From NCBI RefSeq assembly GCF_014926585.1, contig NZ_CP045422.1, positions 248,001-312,000 on the forward strand: DNA of 64,000 nt, written 5' to 3'. Of this stretch, positions 7,820 to 17,133 are shown one piece after another (position 1 is the first letter of the stretch; each line of letters begins with the position of its first letter). The DNA comes from Devosia beringensis. GTDB lineage: Bacteria; Pseudomonadota; Alphaproteobacteria; Rhizobiales; Devosiaceae. The notes beneath the pieces are model-generated. The model ran no database searches. It worked only from the letters and a program-made list of their open reading frames with translations, and was not told the DNA's origin. The position numbers were made by a program, and so were the translations under genes.

Positions 7820-8242
7820 TTACCCAACGATTTCGTCGTCCTTGAAGAAATACTTGATCTCTTCGGCAGCGGTCTCGGGGGCGTCGGAGCCGTGCACCGA
7901 GTTCTCGCCGATCGAGAGCGCGAATTCCTTGCGGATGGTGCCAGCAGCGGCATTTTCCGGGTTGGTAGCGCCCATGACTTCACGGTTCTTGAGAATGGCG
8001 CCTTCGCCTTCCAGAACCTGGACGACGACGGGCGAGGCAATCATCTGCTCGACCAGTTCGCCAAAGAAGGGGCGTTCCTTATGGACCGCGTAGAAGCCTT
8101 CGGCCTGGGCGCGGGTCATGTGGATCTTCTTGAGGGCGATCGGGCGCAGACCGGCTTCCTCGAACTTGGCGACGATCTTGCCGATCAGGTTGCGACGGAC
8201 GGCATCGGGCTTGATAATGGAGAAGGTGCGTTCGAGCGCCAT
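7820..8242 (-). CDS. ndk: Nucleoside diphosphate kinase
   Basis: This 140-residue cytosolic enzyme transfers the gamma phosphate of ATP to NDPs by way of a phosphohistidine. It begins [15 protein letters not shown], the usual start of the family, and carries the catalytic histidine H117 in SVHGSDAPE. Length is typical of bacterial Ndk. The ATG complementary to 8240-8242 has AAGGATC upstream. An in-frame extension to 8392 exists but would add a non-conserved leader. It is followed by an intrinsic terminator at 7678-7702 and is probably monocistronic. Confidence 0.95.
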   Translation of the reverse strand: MALERTFSIIKPDAVRRNLIGKIVAKFEEAGLRPIALKKIHMTRAQAEGFYAVHKERPFFGELVEQMIASPVVVQVLEGEGAILKNREVMGATNPENAAAGTIRKEFALSIGENSVHGSDAPETAAEEIKYFFKDDEIVG

Positions 8243-8351
8243 GGGTAGATCCTTGAATAGGTCTGGGAGGGAATGGTCGCGCCTTGTAACGGGAGAGTCT
8301 GACGGAGGCAAGACAGGCTCTGCTCGAGCCCCTCTGCCTCCGCCCAGATGG

Positions 8352-8720
8352 TTAGTCGTCCACACGCTCACTTTCGGTGGCGATGACGGCACCGTCGGCG
8401 CCCAGCAAGGTTACAGTCACATGGGTGACGGCTGCGTCTGCAGCGACCGCCTGATCGACCTCGATTTCCTTGGCCTGCATGGTGCAGACTTCAGCGGTGG
8501 CGGTCACCGAAAAGGTCAGCGCCAGATTGCCGTCGGTGGTCTCGCCCAGTGCGGCCGGTCCGACGGTTTCGCAGGCGCCGCCGGTATATTCAAACTCGAT
8601 CAGCACCTGATTGGCGTTGAGCCGGTCGGCATCGAGATCGTCAAACTGCTGGCCGCCCTGGGCGAACGCAGCGGCGGGTAGCAGAAACAGGGTGGCGAGG
8701 GCTAGTCTAGTGAGGCGCAT
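8352..8720 (-). CDS. Small secreted protein of unknown function
   Basis: This 122-residue protein starts [20 protein letters not shown], a clear Sec signal peptide with cleavage expected after AFA (about residue 20). The mature part is acidic, predicted beta-rich, and contains two cysteines (in GGACETV and AEVCTMQ) that could form a disulfide in the periplasm. The start is supported by AGGGATA upstream. I do not recognise a family. It is separated from ndk by about 110 bp and lies on the same strand. Confidence 0.6.
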   Translation of the reverse strand: MRLTRLALATLFLLPAAAFAQGGQQFDDLDADRLNANQVLIEFEYTGGACETVGPAALGETTDGNLALTFSVTATAEVCTMQAKEIEVDQAVAADAAVTHVTVTLLGADGAVIATESERVDD

Positions 8721-8926
8721 GGTTATCCCTTTTGGCTGTCTCCAAAGTAGCGCACGAATACCCAAATGGTTGCATGCAGGGCCAGGCCAGAGCAGCCATG
8801 CCGGAATGCCGGTTGCCTTCGCGGTCACATGACCTTATCCAGCGACAAAGACTTTTTGTTGCGGGTACGGGTGCGGCTTGAGCCGAGCGAACGTTTGCCC
8901 TGCCCTTTCCATAGATTGCCGCTGCC

Positions 8927-10789
8927 ATGCTCTCGATCAACAACCTTACCTATCGCATCCAGGGTCGCGAACTGTTCGAGGACGCCTCGGTGGTGCTGCC
9001 GACCGGCTCCAAGACCGGCTTTGTCGGCAAGAACGGCACCGGCAAGACCACGCTGTTCCACCTGATCCAGGAGCATATTCACCCGGACGCCGGCAATATC
9101 GAGCTGGTCAAGAAGGCGCGGATCGGCGCGGTGGCACAGGAAGCGCCCGCCGGCAACGAGACCGTGCTCGAAGTGGTGATGTCGGCCGACAAGGAGCGCA
9201 CGGCGCTGATGGCCGAGGCCGAGACGGCCACCGACCCTGACCGGATCGGCGAGATCTATATCCGTCTGGCCGATATCGACGCCTATACGGCCGAGGCGCG
9301 TGCCGCCACGATCCTGCAGGGTCTCGGCTTCGAGCAGGACCGGCAGAATTCGCCGACGCATGAGCTTTCGGGTGGCTGGCGCATGCGCGTGGCTTTGGCC
9401 GGTGTGCTGTTCAGCCAGCCGGACCTGCTGCTGCTCGACGAGCCGACCAACTATCTCGATCTGGAAGGTACGCTGTGGCTGGAGCGGTATCTGGCGACCT
9501 ATCCCTATACCGTCTTCATGATCAGCCATGATCGCGACCTGCTCAACAAGTCGGTGAACTCGATCATCCATCTCGAGCACCGCAAGCTGACCTTCTACAA
9601 GGGCAATTACGACACGTTCGAGAGCACACGTCGCATGCAGATGGAGCTCAACAACAAGGGCCGCGAGAAATCGCTGGACCAGATTGCCCATATGCAGAAG
9701 TTCGTCGACCGCTTCGGCGCCTCGGCGACCAAGGCCAAGCAGGCCCAGGCGCGCATGAAGATGATCGCCAAGCTCAAGCCGCCCGCGGCGATGTTCGACG
9801 AATATTCGGCGCCCTTCACCTTCCAGCAGCCCAAGACCGAGCAGGCGACGCCGATGATCTCGATGGATGGGGCGTCGGCCGGCTATGGCGACAAGACCAT
9901 TCTGCGTCACATGAATATGCGCATCGATCCAGGCGACCGCATCGCGCTGATCGGCGTCAACGGCAACGGCAAATCGACCTTTGCCAAGCTGCTGGCCGGC
10001 GACATCAAGCCGATGGGCGGCAGCGTCAACAAGGGCAAGAAGCTGGAAATCGCGCATTTCGCGCAGCACCAGATGGACAAGCTCAAGCCGGAATGGACGC
10101 CGTTCGAGCATATCGTGGACATCATGCCGACCGACAGCGAGTCCAAGCGCCGGTCGCGGCTGAGCCAGATGGGCCTGACCAAATCGCGCATGGATACACT
10201 GGCCAAGAACCTCAGCGGTGGCGAGCGCGCCCGCCTGCTGATGGGCCTGATTACCTTTTCCGGCCCGGGCATGATGATCCTCGACGAGCCGACCAACCAT
10301 CTCGACATCGACAGCCGCGATGCGCTGGTGCATGCGCTCAACGATTATGAAGGCGCCGTGCTGATCATCAGCCATGATCGCCATCTGATCGAGGCGACCT
10401 GCGACACACTCTGGATCGCCGAAGGCGGCACGATCCGCGTGCTGGACGAGGATCTGGACAGCTACCAGAACTCGATCACCTCGGCCAAGGAAGGCAAGGG
10501 CGGCACCAAGGCCGAGCGCAAGGCCAACAAGCAAGAAGCTGCGGCACGCCGCGCCGAAGTTGCGCCGATCAAGAGCGCCATTAAGGAAGCGGAAACCAAG
10601 ATTGCCCGTTTGAAGCGGGAAATCGACAAGATAAACGCCCAGCTCGATGACCCCAAGGTCTACAATGGAGATCCTGGCCAGGTGATTACCCTGGGCAAGG
10701 ACAAGGCACGCTACGGCACCGAGCTTGAGCGCACCGAAGAAGAGTGGCTGGCGCTGAGTGCCGAGCTGGAGACCGCTGAACAGGCATGA
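8927..10789 (+). CDS. ABC-F family ATP-binding protein (ribosome-associated, Uup/EttA-like)
   Basis: This 620-residue protein has two ABC ATPase domains and no transmembrane segments, which defines the ABC-F group of translation factors. Domain 1 has Walker A GKNGTGKTT (34-42), signature LSGGWRMRVALA and LLLDEPTNYLD. A linker of about 70 charged residues (P-site tRNA interaction motif region) follows. Domain 2 has GVNGNGKST, LSGGERARLL and MILDEPTNHLD. The C-terminus (about 535-620) is a lysine/glutamate-rich coiled coil as in Uup. The subfamily cannot be fixed by eye. Its TGA overlaps the ATG of the DUF985 gene by 4 bp, so the two are translationally coupled. Confidence 0.9.
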   Translation: MLSINNLTYRIQGRELFEDASVVLPTGSKTGFVGKNGTGKTTLFHLIQEHIHPDAGNIELVKKARIGAVAQEAPAGNETVLEVVMSADKERTALMAEAETATDPDRIGEIYIRLADIDAYTAEARAATILQGLGFEQDRQNSPTHELSGGWRMRVALAGVLFSQPDLLLLDEPTNYLDLEGTLWLERYLATYPYTVFMISHDRDLLNKSVNSIIHLEHRKLTFYKGNYDTFESTRRMQMELNNKGREKSLDQIAHMQKFVDRFGASATKAKQAQARMKMIAKLKPPAAMFDEYSAPFTFQQPKTEQATPMISMDGASAGYGDKTILRHMNMRIDPGDRIALIGVNGNGKSTFAKLLAGDIKPMGGSVNKGKKLEIAHFAQHQMDKLKPEWTPFEHIVDIMPTDSESKRRSRLSQMGLTKSRMDTLAKNLSGGERARLLMGLITFSGPGMMILDEPTNHLDIDSRDALVHALNDYEGAVLIISHDRHLIEATCDTLWIAEGGTIRVLDEDLDSYQNSITSAKEGKGGTKAERKANKQEAAARRAEVAPIKSAIKEAETKIARLKREIDKINAQLDDPKVYNGDPGQVITLGKDKARYGTELERTEEEWLALSAELETAEQA

Positions 10790-11217
10790 TCAGACTGACC
10801 GCCCAGGATGTGATCTTTACCCTCGGGCTGCAGCGGCATCCCGAAGGCGGCTGGTATGCGCAGACCTTCGAAGACGCTGCCCAGACAGATGGCCGCGCAC
10901 GCTCGACGGCGATCTACTATCTGCTCGAAGCGGGCGAGGTTTCGGCCTGGCACCGCGTGGATGCGGTGGAGGTCTGGCACTTCTATACCGGCGCGCCACT
11001 AAAGCTGCGGATCTCCGACGGCGCCAGCGTGGATTCCTTCGTGCTGGGCGCCAATATCGACGTGGGCGAACGGCCGCAGCTGGTGGTGCCACCAGCGGCC
11101 TGGCAATCGGGCGAAAGCATGGGCGCGTGGACGCTGGTGGGCTGCACCGTGAGCCCGGGCTTCCAGTTCGCGGGCTTCGAGCTGGCGCCGGCCGGCTGGG
11201 AACCCGGCCAGCCATAA
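10786..11217 (+). CDS. DUF985 (cupin_5) family protein
   Basis: This is a 143-residue single-domain cupin. Visible family features are the N-terminal L-x-x-H-P-E-G-G-W-Y motif (residues 16-23), a central SAWHRVDAVEVWHFYTG strand pair with the putative metal or ligand-contacting H and E, and the C-terminal VSPGFQFAGFELA motif. Structures of relatives show a cupin barrel, but the reaction is not established. It starts inside the ABC-F stop codon (ATGA overlap). No functional link between the two is obvious. Confidence 0.85.
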   Translation: MIRLTAQDVIFTLGLQRHPEGGWYAQTFEDAAQTDGRARSTAIYYLLEAGEVSAWHRVDAVEVWHFYTGAPLKLRISDGASVDSFVLGANIDVGERPQLVVPPAAWQSGESMGAWTLVGCTVSPGFQFAGFELAPAGWEPGQP

Positions 11218-11222
11218 AATGG

Positions 11223-11239
11223 CGGGGCGCCCTGCCCCG
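11223..11239. terminator. Possible terminator hairpin after the cupin gene
   Basis: CGGGGC-GCCCT-GCCCCG forms a 6-bp stem right after the DUF985 stop codon. On the plus strand it lacks a T-tract. On the minus strand a TTTT run follows three bases later. A weak plus-strand terminator or a mRNA 3'-end stabiliser is possible. Confidence 0.3.
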
Positions 11240-11330
11240 GATCGTAACGACAATCAGACATCCACGCGGACAAATCGCGCCAATACTGATACCACGCACC
11301 AGCCGCCATGCTGGCGCGGGGGAAATCAAG

Positions 11331-12248
11331 ATGACGACGCCGACTGCATTGTTGATCGCGACCGCCACGGTCGCCTTGTTGAGCCTGCCGGTGCAGGCGC
11401 AAGATCTCGATGACACGCAGATTGCCGAGGCCATGGACTTTGCCATGCATGACGCCGTGTTCACCATGTATCACGAGATCGGCCACATGCTGGTGGGCGA
11501 ACTGGGCCTGCCGGTGCTGGGCAAGGAAGAAGACGCGGCCGACGCGCTGGCCACGATCATGCTGCTGCTCGATGACACCGATGAAGACAGCTACAATGCC
11601 CTGATCGACAGCGCCGACGGCTGGTACTTCAATGCGGTGAAATCCACCGGCGAGGGCGTGGACGAACTCTCCTATTATTCGGACCATAGCCTCGATATCC
11701 AGCGTGCCTATGCCATGGTCTGCATGATGGTGGGCAAGGACCCGGAAGCCTTTGCCCAGACGGCGGACGCCTATGAGCTGGACGCGGACCGCCGCGAAAG
11801 CTGCGGCTATACTTTTTCACAGGCGGCCTCGGCCTGGGCAACGCTACTGGAGCCGCATCAAGTGACCGACGCGCCCGGGGCCGAGATCACGGTGACCTAT
11901 GAGGATGCCGGGGACTATGAGGCCTTTGCCGACGAACTCAAGAGCCGACAGGTGTTGGAACGCGCCGCCGCGCTGATCACGGAGAGCTATGTGCTGCCGG
12001 GGCCGGTGACCTTCACCGCGACGCTATGTGGCGAGGCCAATGCCTATTACAGCCCGAGCGAAAGCACGGTGACCTATTGCTACGAACTGGCAGACTCGAT
12101 GTTCGGCCTCTACGTCAACGATATCCTGCCGCTGTCGGATTCAGATGCGGAGGCGGCAGTCGCAGACGATACCGAGCGGGCAGCCAGCGATGAGCCCAAG
12201 CAGGATCTGGTGGGCCGCTGGAGCGACGCGGAACCGGCGGCTAACTGA
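11331..12248 (+). CDS. DUF4344 family secreted metallopeptidase
   Basis: This is a 305-residue exported protein with a signal peptide (MTTPTALLIATATVALLSLP, cleavage near VQAQD). The mature domain has the zincin motif YHEIGH followed by an acidic helix EEDAADALA, and later YELDADRRESC, which matches the DUF4344 putative metallopeptidase pattern. Two further cysteine positions (TLCGEA, TYCYEL) suggest a disulfide-stabilised periplasmic enzyme. The C-terminal 30 residues are acidic and low complexity. The ATG at 11331 has GGGGGA upstream, and the in-frame extension is rejected because the signal peptide would be internal. Its last 8 bp overlap the 3' end of the convergent YitT gene. Confidence 0.8.
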   Translation: MTTPTALLIATATVALLSLPVQAQDLDDTQIAEAMDFAMHDAVFTMYHEIGHMLVGELGLPVLGKEEDAADALATIMLLLDDTDEDSYNALIDSADGWYFNAVKSTGEGVDELSYYSDHSLDIQRAYAMVCMMVGKDPEAFAQTADAYELDADRRESCGYTFSQAASAWATLLEPHQVTDAPGAEITVTYEDAGDYEAFADELKSRQVLERAAALITESYVLPGPVTFTATLCGEANAYYSPSESTVTYCYELADSMFGLYVNDILPLSDSDAEAAVADDTERAASDEPKQDLVGRWSDAEPAAN

Positions 12249-12858
12249 AGCCGACATAGCGGCCCGGCTTGTGGTTGAAGCCAATGATCAGGTTGAGCAC
12301 CAGGGCGCCCAGGATCGAATAAAGCACGCGATCGAGCGGCAGCACGAAGAAGGCCGCGAGCAGAATGACGGCGTCCACGCCGAGCTGGAAATAGCCGGCG
12401 CGGATGCCGAAATTGTCCTGCAGGTAGAGCGCCAGGATATTGATGCCGCCGACGCTGGCCTTGTGGCGGAACAGCGAGAGAATGCCCAGGCCCATCAGCC
12501 CGCCGCCGAGCAGCGCCGCATAAAGCGGCTGGATGGACGCGATGTCGAGCCAATCGGGAATGTGGGCGGTAAAGAACGAAACCAGGCCGACACAGGCAAA
12601 GGTCTTGATGGCGAAAGGCCAGCCCATGCGCAGCACGGCCAGCACGTAGAAGGGCAGATTGATCGCAAAGAACAGCCAGCCAAAGGGGATGCCGGTGCCA
12701 TATTGCAGCAGCAAAGCGAGGCCAGCCGTGCTGCCGGTGGTGAGCGTGGCCTCGGCGTAGAGGACAATGCCCAGCGAGACCAGCATGGTGCCGATCAGCA
12801 TGGCAAAGATATCCTCGTGCAGCAGGTGGCGGCTGGGGGTCGAGAGGTCGGGGGTCAT
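12241..12858 (-). CDS. YitT family membrane protein
   Basis: This 205-residue inner-membrane protein has five to six hydrophobic helices and the G-S-T-A-G-L-A-L-L and SVGGINILALYLQ motifs characteristic of the YitT (DUF161) family, here without the extra C-terminal DUF2179 domain. The role of the family is not established, though some members are suspected transporters. The ATG complementary to 12856-12858 overlaps the holC stop as ATGA, giving translational coupling behind holC. A longer frame exists but ignores that coupling. Confidence 0.8.
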   Translation of the reverse strand: MTPDLSTPSRHLLHEDIFAMLIGTMLVSLGIVLYAEATLTTGSTAGLALLLQYGTGIPFGWLFFAINLPFYVLAVLRMGWPFAIKTFACVGLVSFFTAHIPDWLDIASIQPLYAALLGGGLMGLGILSLFRHKASVGGINILALYLQDNFGIRAGYFQLGVDAVILLAAFFVLPLDRVLYSILGALVLNLIIGFNHKPGRYVGFS

Positions 12859-13301
12859 GCCTTCTTGTTCCAGCGGCCGTCGGCTTCCTGCTGCCAATAG
12901 GTCAGGTTGCCGCTGTCCTTGAGGGCGCGCCACGCCAGGCGGGCCTCGGCGACAGCGTCGGGATCGTGGCCGGAGAACATATAGACCACCCGCTCATAGC
13001 CTTCGGTCGATTGCGGAACGGCGCGGTCAACGAAGAAGCGACAGGCTGCGCCATTGGGATTGTCGGTGGCGGTGGTGATCAGGATGGGCTGGAGCGGATC
13101 GGTTTCGGCGCCGGCCAGGCCATGGGGCAAAAAGCTGTCATCGCGCCAGGTCCAGAGCTGGGCATCGAGCAGCTCGGCCCGCTCGGTGGAGCCGACTTCG
13201 ACGACGGCCCGCCAGCCGCGCTCAAGGGTCTTTTCCAGCAATTGCGGCAAGACCGCCTCGAGCGGGCGGGATTCCAGATGATAAAACAGGACGTCGGTCA
13301 T
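12855..13301 (-). CDS. holC: DNA polymerase III subunit chi
   Basis: This 148-residue protein is the chi subunit, which links the clamp-loader complex to single-stranded-DNA-binding protein. It starts MTDVLFYHLESRPLE and has the family pattern of a Y-H-L start, a W-T-W-x-D-D-S-F-L-P-H-G motif (about residues 50-61) and a conserved P-I-L-I-T-T strand. Length is typical for alphaproteobacterial HolC. It lies 8 bp downstream of pepA on the same strand, the standard pepA-holC arrangement. Confidence 0.93.
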   Translation of the reverse strand: MTDVLFYHLESRPLEAVLPQLLEKTLERGWRAVVEVGSTERAELLDAQLWTWRDDSFLPHGLAGAETDPLQPILITTATDNPNGAACRFFVDRAVPQSTEGYERVVYMFSGHDPDAVAEARLAWRALKDSGNLTYWQQEADGRWNKKA

Positions 13302-13309
13302 GCCGCACC

Positions 13310-14791
13310 CTAGCGCTCGTAATGGTCCCGCACCAGCCGATCGAGCAGTGCCACGCCGAAGCCAGGTGCCCAGGAGGTGTTGACCTCACTGGGCTTGGTG
13401 CCAAAGGCGGTGCCGGCGATATCGAGATGGGCCCACGGCACATCGTTGACGAAACGCTGCAGGAACTGGGCAGCGGTAATGGAACCGGCGGGACGACCGA
13501 CGGAATTGCGGATATCGGCGAACTTGGATTCGATGAGCTTGTCGTAGGCCGGGGAGAGCGGCATGCGCCAGAGCTTTTCATTGGCACTGAGGCCGGCGGC
13601 AAGCAGCTTTGTGGCGAGCTCGTCATTGTTGGAGAAGAGGCCAGCATGCTCGTGGCCCAGCGCGACAATGATGGCGCCGGTCAGCGTGGCCAGGTTGATC
13701 ATGAATTTGGGCTTGAAGCGATCCTGAGTGTACCAAAGCGCATCGGCCAGGACGAGACGGCCCTCGGCATCGGTATTGATGACCTCGATGGTGGTGCCGC
13801 TCATGGCCTTGACGATATCGCCGGGGCGGACGGCGCCGCCCGAAGGCATGTTTTCCACAAGGCCGATGACGCCGACGACGTTGACGGGCGCCTTGCGGGT
13901 GGCCAAGGCGCACATCAGGCCGGTCACGGCGGCAGCGCCGCCCATATCGCCCTTCATGTCTTCCATATTGGCCGCCGGCTTGATGGAGATGCCACCAGTG
14001 TCGAAGACCACGCCCTTGCCGACGAAAGCGAGCGGCGCAATATCGGCCTTGTCGCCGCGCCACTGCATGACGACCAGACGTGCCGGGCGGTCCGAGCCCT
14101 GGGCGACGCAGAGCAGCGAGCCCATGCCGAGCGCTTCCAGGGCGGCGGGTTCAAGAATTTCGATCTCGACGCCCAAAGCGGCGAGTTCGGCAGCGCGGGC
14201 CGCAAACTCGACCGGGCCGAGCACATTGGCGGGCTCATTGAGCAAATCACGCGCCAGCAAAGTGCCATCGACGGTGGCCCCACGGTCGGCAATTGCCAGA
14301 TCGGCGGCGGCCGGATCGGCAACATGCAGGGTGATGGCGAGATTGGCGGGGCCGTCATCGGCACGCACGGATTTGTATTTGTCGAAGCGATAGTGGCGCA
14401 GGCGCAGGCCGGCGGCCAGTTCGGCCACCGCTGCCGGCGTGGCGCCGGCTTCGTCGAGCACGACGGCGACGGTTTCAGCCCTTGTGGCGGCGATCTTGGC
14501 GAACAGCGAACCGCCCCGATCGGTCCAGCCATTGAGCGGCACGTCGTCCTGGGCATTGCCGCTGCCGAGCACCAGCACATGCATGCCGCCCTGCCCGATG
14601 ATGTCGAGCGCCTGGCCCTGGCGTCCCTTGAAGGCCCCGGCCGCGCTGGCCTGGGGCCAGTCCAGACCGGTGGTAGCCCAGACGGTGGCCGCGGCCCCTG
14701 AAGGCGCCGCGCCTTCGGCAGCGTAGAGGACGATGAGGGGTGCAGAAACGCCTGAATGGGCAGACGTGTGAATATGGAGAGTCTGGGGCAT
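13310..14791 (-). CDS. pepA: Leucyl aminopeptidase (M17)
   Basis: This 493-residue cytosolic aminopeptidase removes N-terminal residues from peptides using two metal ions. The catalytic C-terminal half carries [15 protein letters not shown] (K259, D264, K271) and the M17 signature NTDAEGRL (339-346). The N-terminal alpha/beta domain is variable, as usual. It is the first gene of a minus-strand run pepA-holC-yitT and is divergent from lptF across 207 bp, which should carry promoters in both directions. Confidence 0.95.
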   Translation of the reverse strand: MPQTLHIHTSAHSGVSAPLIVLYAAEGAAPSGAAATVWATTGLDWPQASAAGAFKGRQGQALDIIGQGGMHVLVLGSGNAQDDVPLNGWTDRGGSLFAKIAATRAETVAVVLDEAGATPAAVAELAAGLRLRHYRFDKYKSVRADDGPANLAITLHVADPAAADLAIADRGATVDGTLLARDLLNEPANVLGPVEFAARAAELAALGVEIEILEPAALEALGMGSLLCVAQGSDRPARLVVMQWRGDKADIAPLAFVGKGVVFDTGGISIKPAANMEDMKGDMGGAAAVTGLMCALATRKAPVNVVGVIGLVENMPSGGAVRPGDIVKAMSGTTIEVINTDAEGRLVLADALWYTQDRFKPKFMINLATLTGAIIVALGHEHAGLFSNNDELATKLLAAGLSANEKLWRMPLSPAYDKLIESKFADIRNSVGRPAGSITAAQFLQRFVNDVPWAHLDIAGTAFGTKPSEVNTSWAPGFGVALLDRLVRDHYER

Positions 14792-14998
14792 GAGGGCCTT
14801 GATGGGCGGGGGGCGCGTGCGGCGCGAAGGAATGATGGGCTTACATTGATTTGTTTGGGCGGCGCGTCAATCCCGCAACAGGATCTCCCCCAAATCACGA
14901 TGGACCGTTTGAGCGCTTGTCTGACCCCGCGAACTGCACCAAGGTCGATGCGTAGATTGAACCATAATTGCGGCACCTGGGGACGTTAGTCAGACAGT

Positions 14999-16066
14999 AT
15001 GAAGCGACTGACGGCTTATCTTGCGCGCCTGTTCGTCACCGATGCGGCGATCCTGTTCGGCGTGGTGTGTTTCCTGCTCTGGCTGGTCAACTGCCTGCGC
15101 TCATTCGACGTCGTGTCGGTGAAGGGCCAGGGCGTTGTCACGCTGGCGCTGCAGGGGCTGCTCACCCTGCCCCCGCTGGCGGTATCGTTCTTCTATGTGT
15201 GCATCGGCATTGGCCTGGTTCGGGCGTTGCAGGCACTGCAGGGCAATCGCGAACTGCACATCATCCATACCAGCGGCGGCCTTGGCTCGCTCTGGAAAGC
15301 CACGGCGATCGTGGCCGGCGCCGGCGTGGTGGGGGTGCTGCTGCTGTCGAATTTCATCGAGCCCGATGCCAATCGGCGCCTCAACGTCCTGAGCGCCAGC
15401 GTGGCGGCGGACCTGGTCAGTTCAACGCTGAAGCCGCAGCGGTTCACCCAAGTGACGCCTGGCGTGGTCATGCTGATCGGCGGACGATCGGGCGATGGCG
15501 AAATCCAGCAGTTCTTTGCCGATGACCGGCGCGATCCGGAAACAAGACGAACCTATGTGGCTGAGTCGGCGCGGGTATCGACCGATGGCGACAATTATGT
15601 ACTCGAACTGCGCGACGGGTCGCTGCAGAACACCGGCGCGGATGGAAGGTTTTCCGAGGTCACCTTTGCCCGCTATGACGTCAATGTTGATCGCTTTTCC
15701 CAACCGGTCGGCCAGAGCGACGGGCTTTACCAGACCGACAGCCTGACGCTGGTGCAGCGGGCCATGGAAACGGGGGTGTGGTCGCAGGAGCTGCTGACGG
15801 TGCTGGGCAACCGGGCGGCAGAGGGCCTGCGCGTCATCGGCATCTGCATGCTGGTGCTGGCCATGGCGGGCTTTCCGAACGGCAGGCGGCCGCGCTTCAA
15901 CCTGCCGCTCGAGGCCGTGGTGCTGCTGATCGCCTTTGGTGAGCGTGGCATCAGCGCCTATAGTCCGCTCGGTCCGTCGACCGGTGCGCTGGCCATGATC
16001 ATTATCGGCGGCGGTGCGCTGCTGATGCTGAGCTGGCCGCGCCGACTGCAGGGAGTGGCGGCATGA
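14999..16066 (+). CDS. lptF: LPS export permease LptF
   Basis: This 355-residue inner-membrane permease is one half of the LptB2FG transporter that extracts lipopolysaccharide and passes it to the LptC/A/D bridge. It shows the family topology: three helices before and three after a periplasmic beta-jellyroll domain (about residues 125-270). It begins MKRLTAYLARLFVTD. Its stop overlaps the start of lptG by 4 bp, and lptG overlaps lptD by 4 bp, so the three are one coupled operon. LptB and LptC are not in the window. Confidence 0.93.
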   Translation: MKRLTAYLARLFVTDAAILFGVVCFLLWLVNCLRSFDVVSVKGQGVVTLALQGLLTLPPLAVSFFYVCIGIGLVRALQALQGNRELHIIHTSGGLGSLWKATAIVAGAGVVGVLLLSNFIEPDANRRLNVLSASVAADLVSSTLKPQRFTQVTPGVVMLIGGRSGDGEIQQFFADDRRDPETRRTYVAESARVSTDGDNYVLELRDGSLQNTGADGRFSEVTFARYDVNVDRFSQPVGQSDGLYQTDSLTLVQRAMETGVWSQELLTVLGNRAAEGLRVIGICMLVLAMAGFPNGRRPRFNLPLEAVVLLIAFGERGISAYSPLGPSTGALAMIIIGGGALLMLSWPRRLQGVAA

Positions 16067-17133
16067 CCCGGATCGACTGGCTGGTGCTGAACCGCCTGGG
16101 CAGCCGCATCGGGGTCACGGTGCTGATCTTTTACGGCATCATCATGCTGGCGGAATCGCTGGACACCTGGCGTTTCAACTTCGTGGCGGACAATTACGGA
16201 CTGCCGATGGCCGCCCTGATGGTGGCCATGAGTGCCGTGCGCTGGACGATCAAGACGCTGCCCGTCACCGTGTTGATGGGCGCCATTCTGGGGTTTCTCG
16301 ACCTCAAGGCGCGCCACGAGCTGACGGTGATCCAATCGAGCGGGATTTCGATCTGGTGGGCTGTACGGGCGCCGACCATTGCCCTGGCGGTGCTCAGCCT
16401 GGCGATTGCGCTGGGCGGGGAAACCGCCAGCACGATGATCAATCGCGGGCTCTACCCGACCCCGCCAGGCCAAGCGAGCCTGCAGACACCCGCCGGAGAA
16501 ATCTGGCTTGAGCAGCGCAGTGGCGATACGCATTATCTGATGATGGCGACAGGCATGCAGCCGGGCGGCGCGCTACTGGGCAATGTCACCGTCTTTCCGC
16601 TCAGTGGCGGGGAAGACACCCGCATCGAGGCGCCCGAGGCGCAGTTGCAGCCGGGAGAATGGCTGCTGCCGACGGCCGTGATCCGCAATGCCCATCAGGC
16701 GGCGCGAACGGTCTACAATTATCGGCTGCCCACCACTTCGAGCCCCGCCGAAATCAGCCTCAAGCTGGCCTCCACCGAAGACATGACCTTTTTCGAGCTG
16801 GCCGCCCTGCTGCGGGCCGGCGTGGCGGACGAATCGATCCGCAATGCGGCGACCATGCGCACGATAAAATTGCTAGCCCTGCCGCTGGTGCTGACGGGTT
16901 CGCTGTTCATTGCCTTTGCGTTTACCGCAGGTTATCGAAGGTCATCTAGTTATGGTCCAGCGGTCCTTTACGGGATCGTGCTGGGGTTTGTCGTGTTCGT
17001 GATCACCGAGATGGCCGACCGGGCTGGGTCGACCGGCGTCCTCGACCCCACGTTTGCGGCAGTCGGGCCAGCATTTGTGGCCATCGTCATTGGCGTGACG
17101 GTGCTGCTGCACAAGGAAGACGGGCGCGCGTGA
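16063..17133 (+). CDS. lptG: LPS export permease LptG
   Basis: This 356-residue partner of LptF has the same 3 + jellyroll + 3 helix layout. The YjgP/YjgQ pattern is visible in the first helices (about 15-35, 48-70, 98-122) and in the C-terminal helices after about residue 255. It starts at ATG overlapping the lptF stop (ATGA) and ends overlapping the lptD start. Location is the inner membrane with the central domain in the periplasm. Confidence 0.92.
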   Translation: MTRIDWLVLNRLGSRIGVTVLIFYGIIMLAESLDTWRFNFVADNYGLPMAALMVAMSAVRWTIKTLPVTVLMGAILGFLDLKARHELTVIQSSGISIWWAVRAPTIALAVLSLAIALGGETASTMINRGLYPTPPGQASLQTPAGEIWLEQRSGDTHYLMMATGMQPGGALLGNVTVFPLSGGEDTRIEAPEAQLQPGEWLLPTAVIRNAHQAARTVYNYRLPTTSSPAEISLKLASTEDMTFFELAALLRAGVADESIRNAATMRTIKLLALPLVLTGSLFIAFAFTAGYRRSSSYGPAVLYGIVLGFVVFVITEMADRAGSTGVLDPTFAAVGPAFVAIVIGVTVLLHKEDGRA

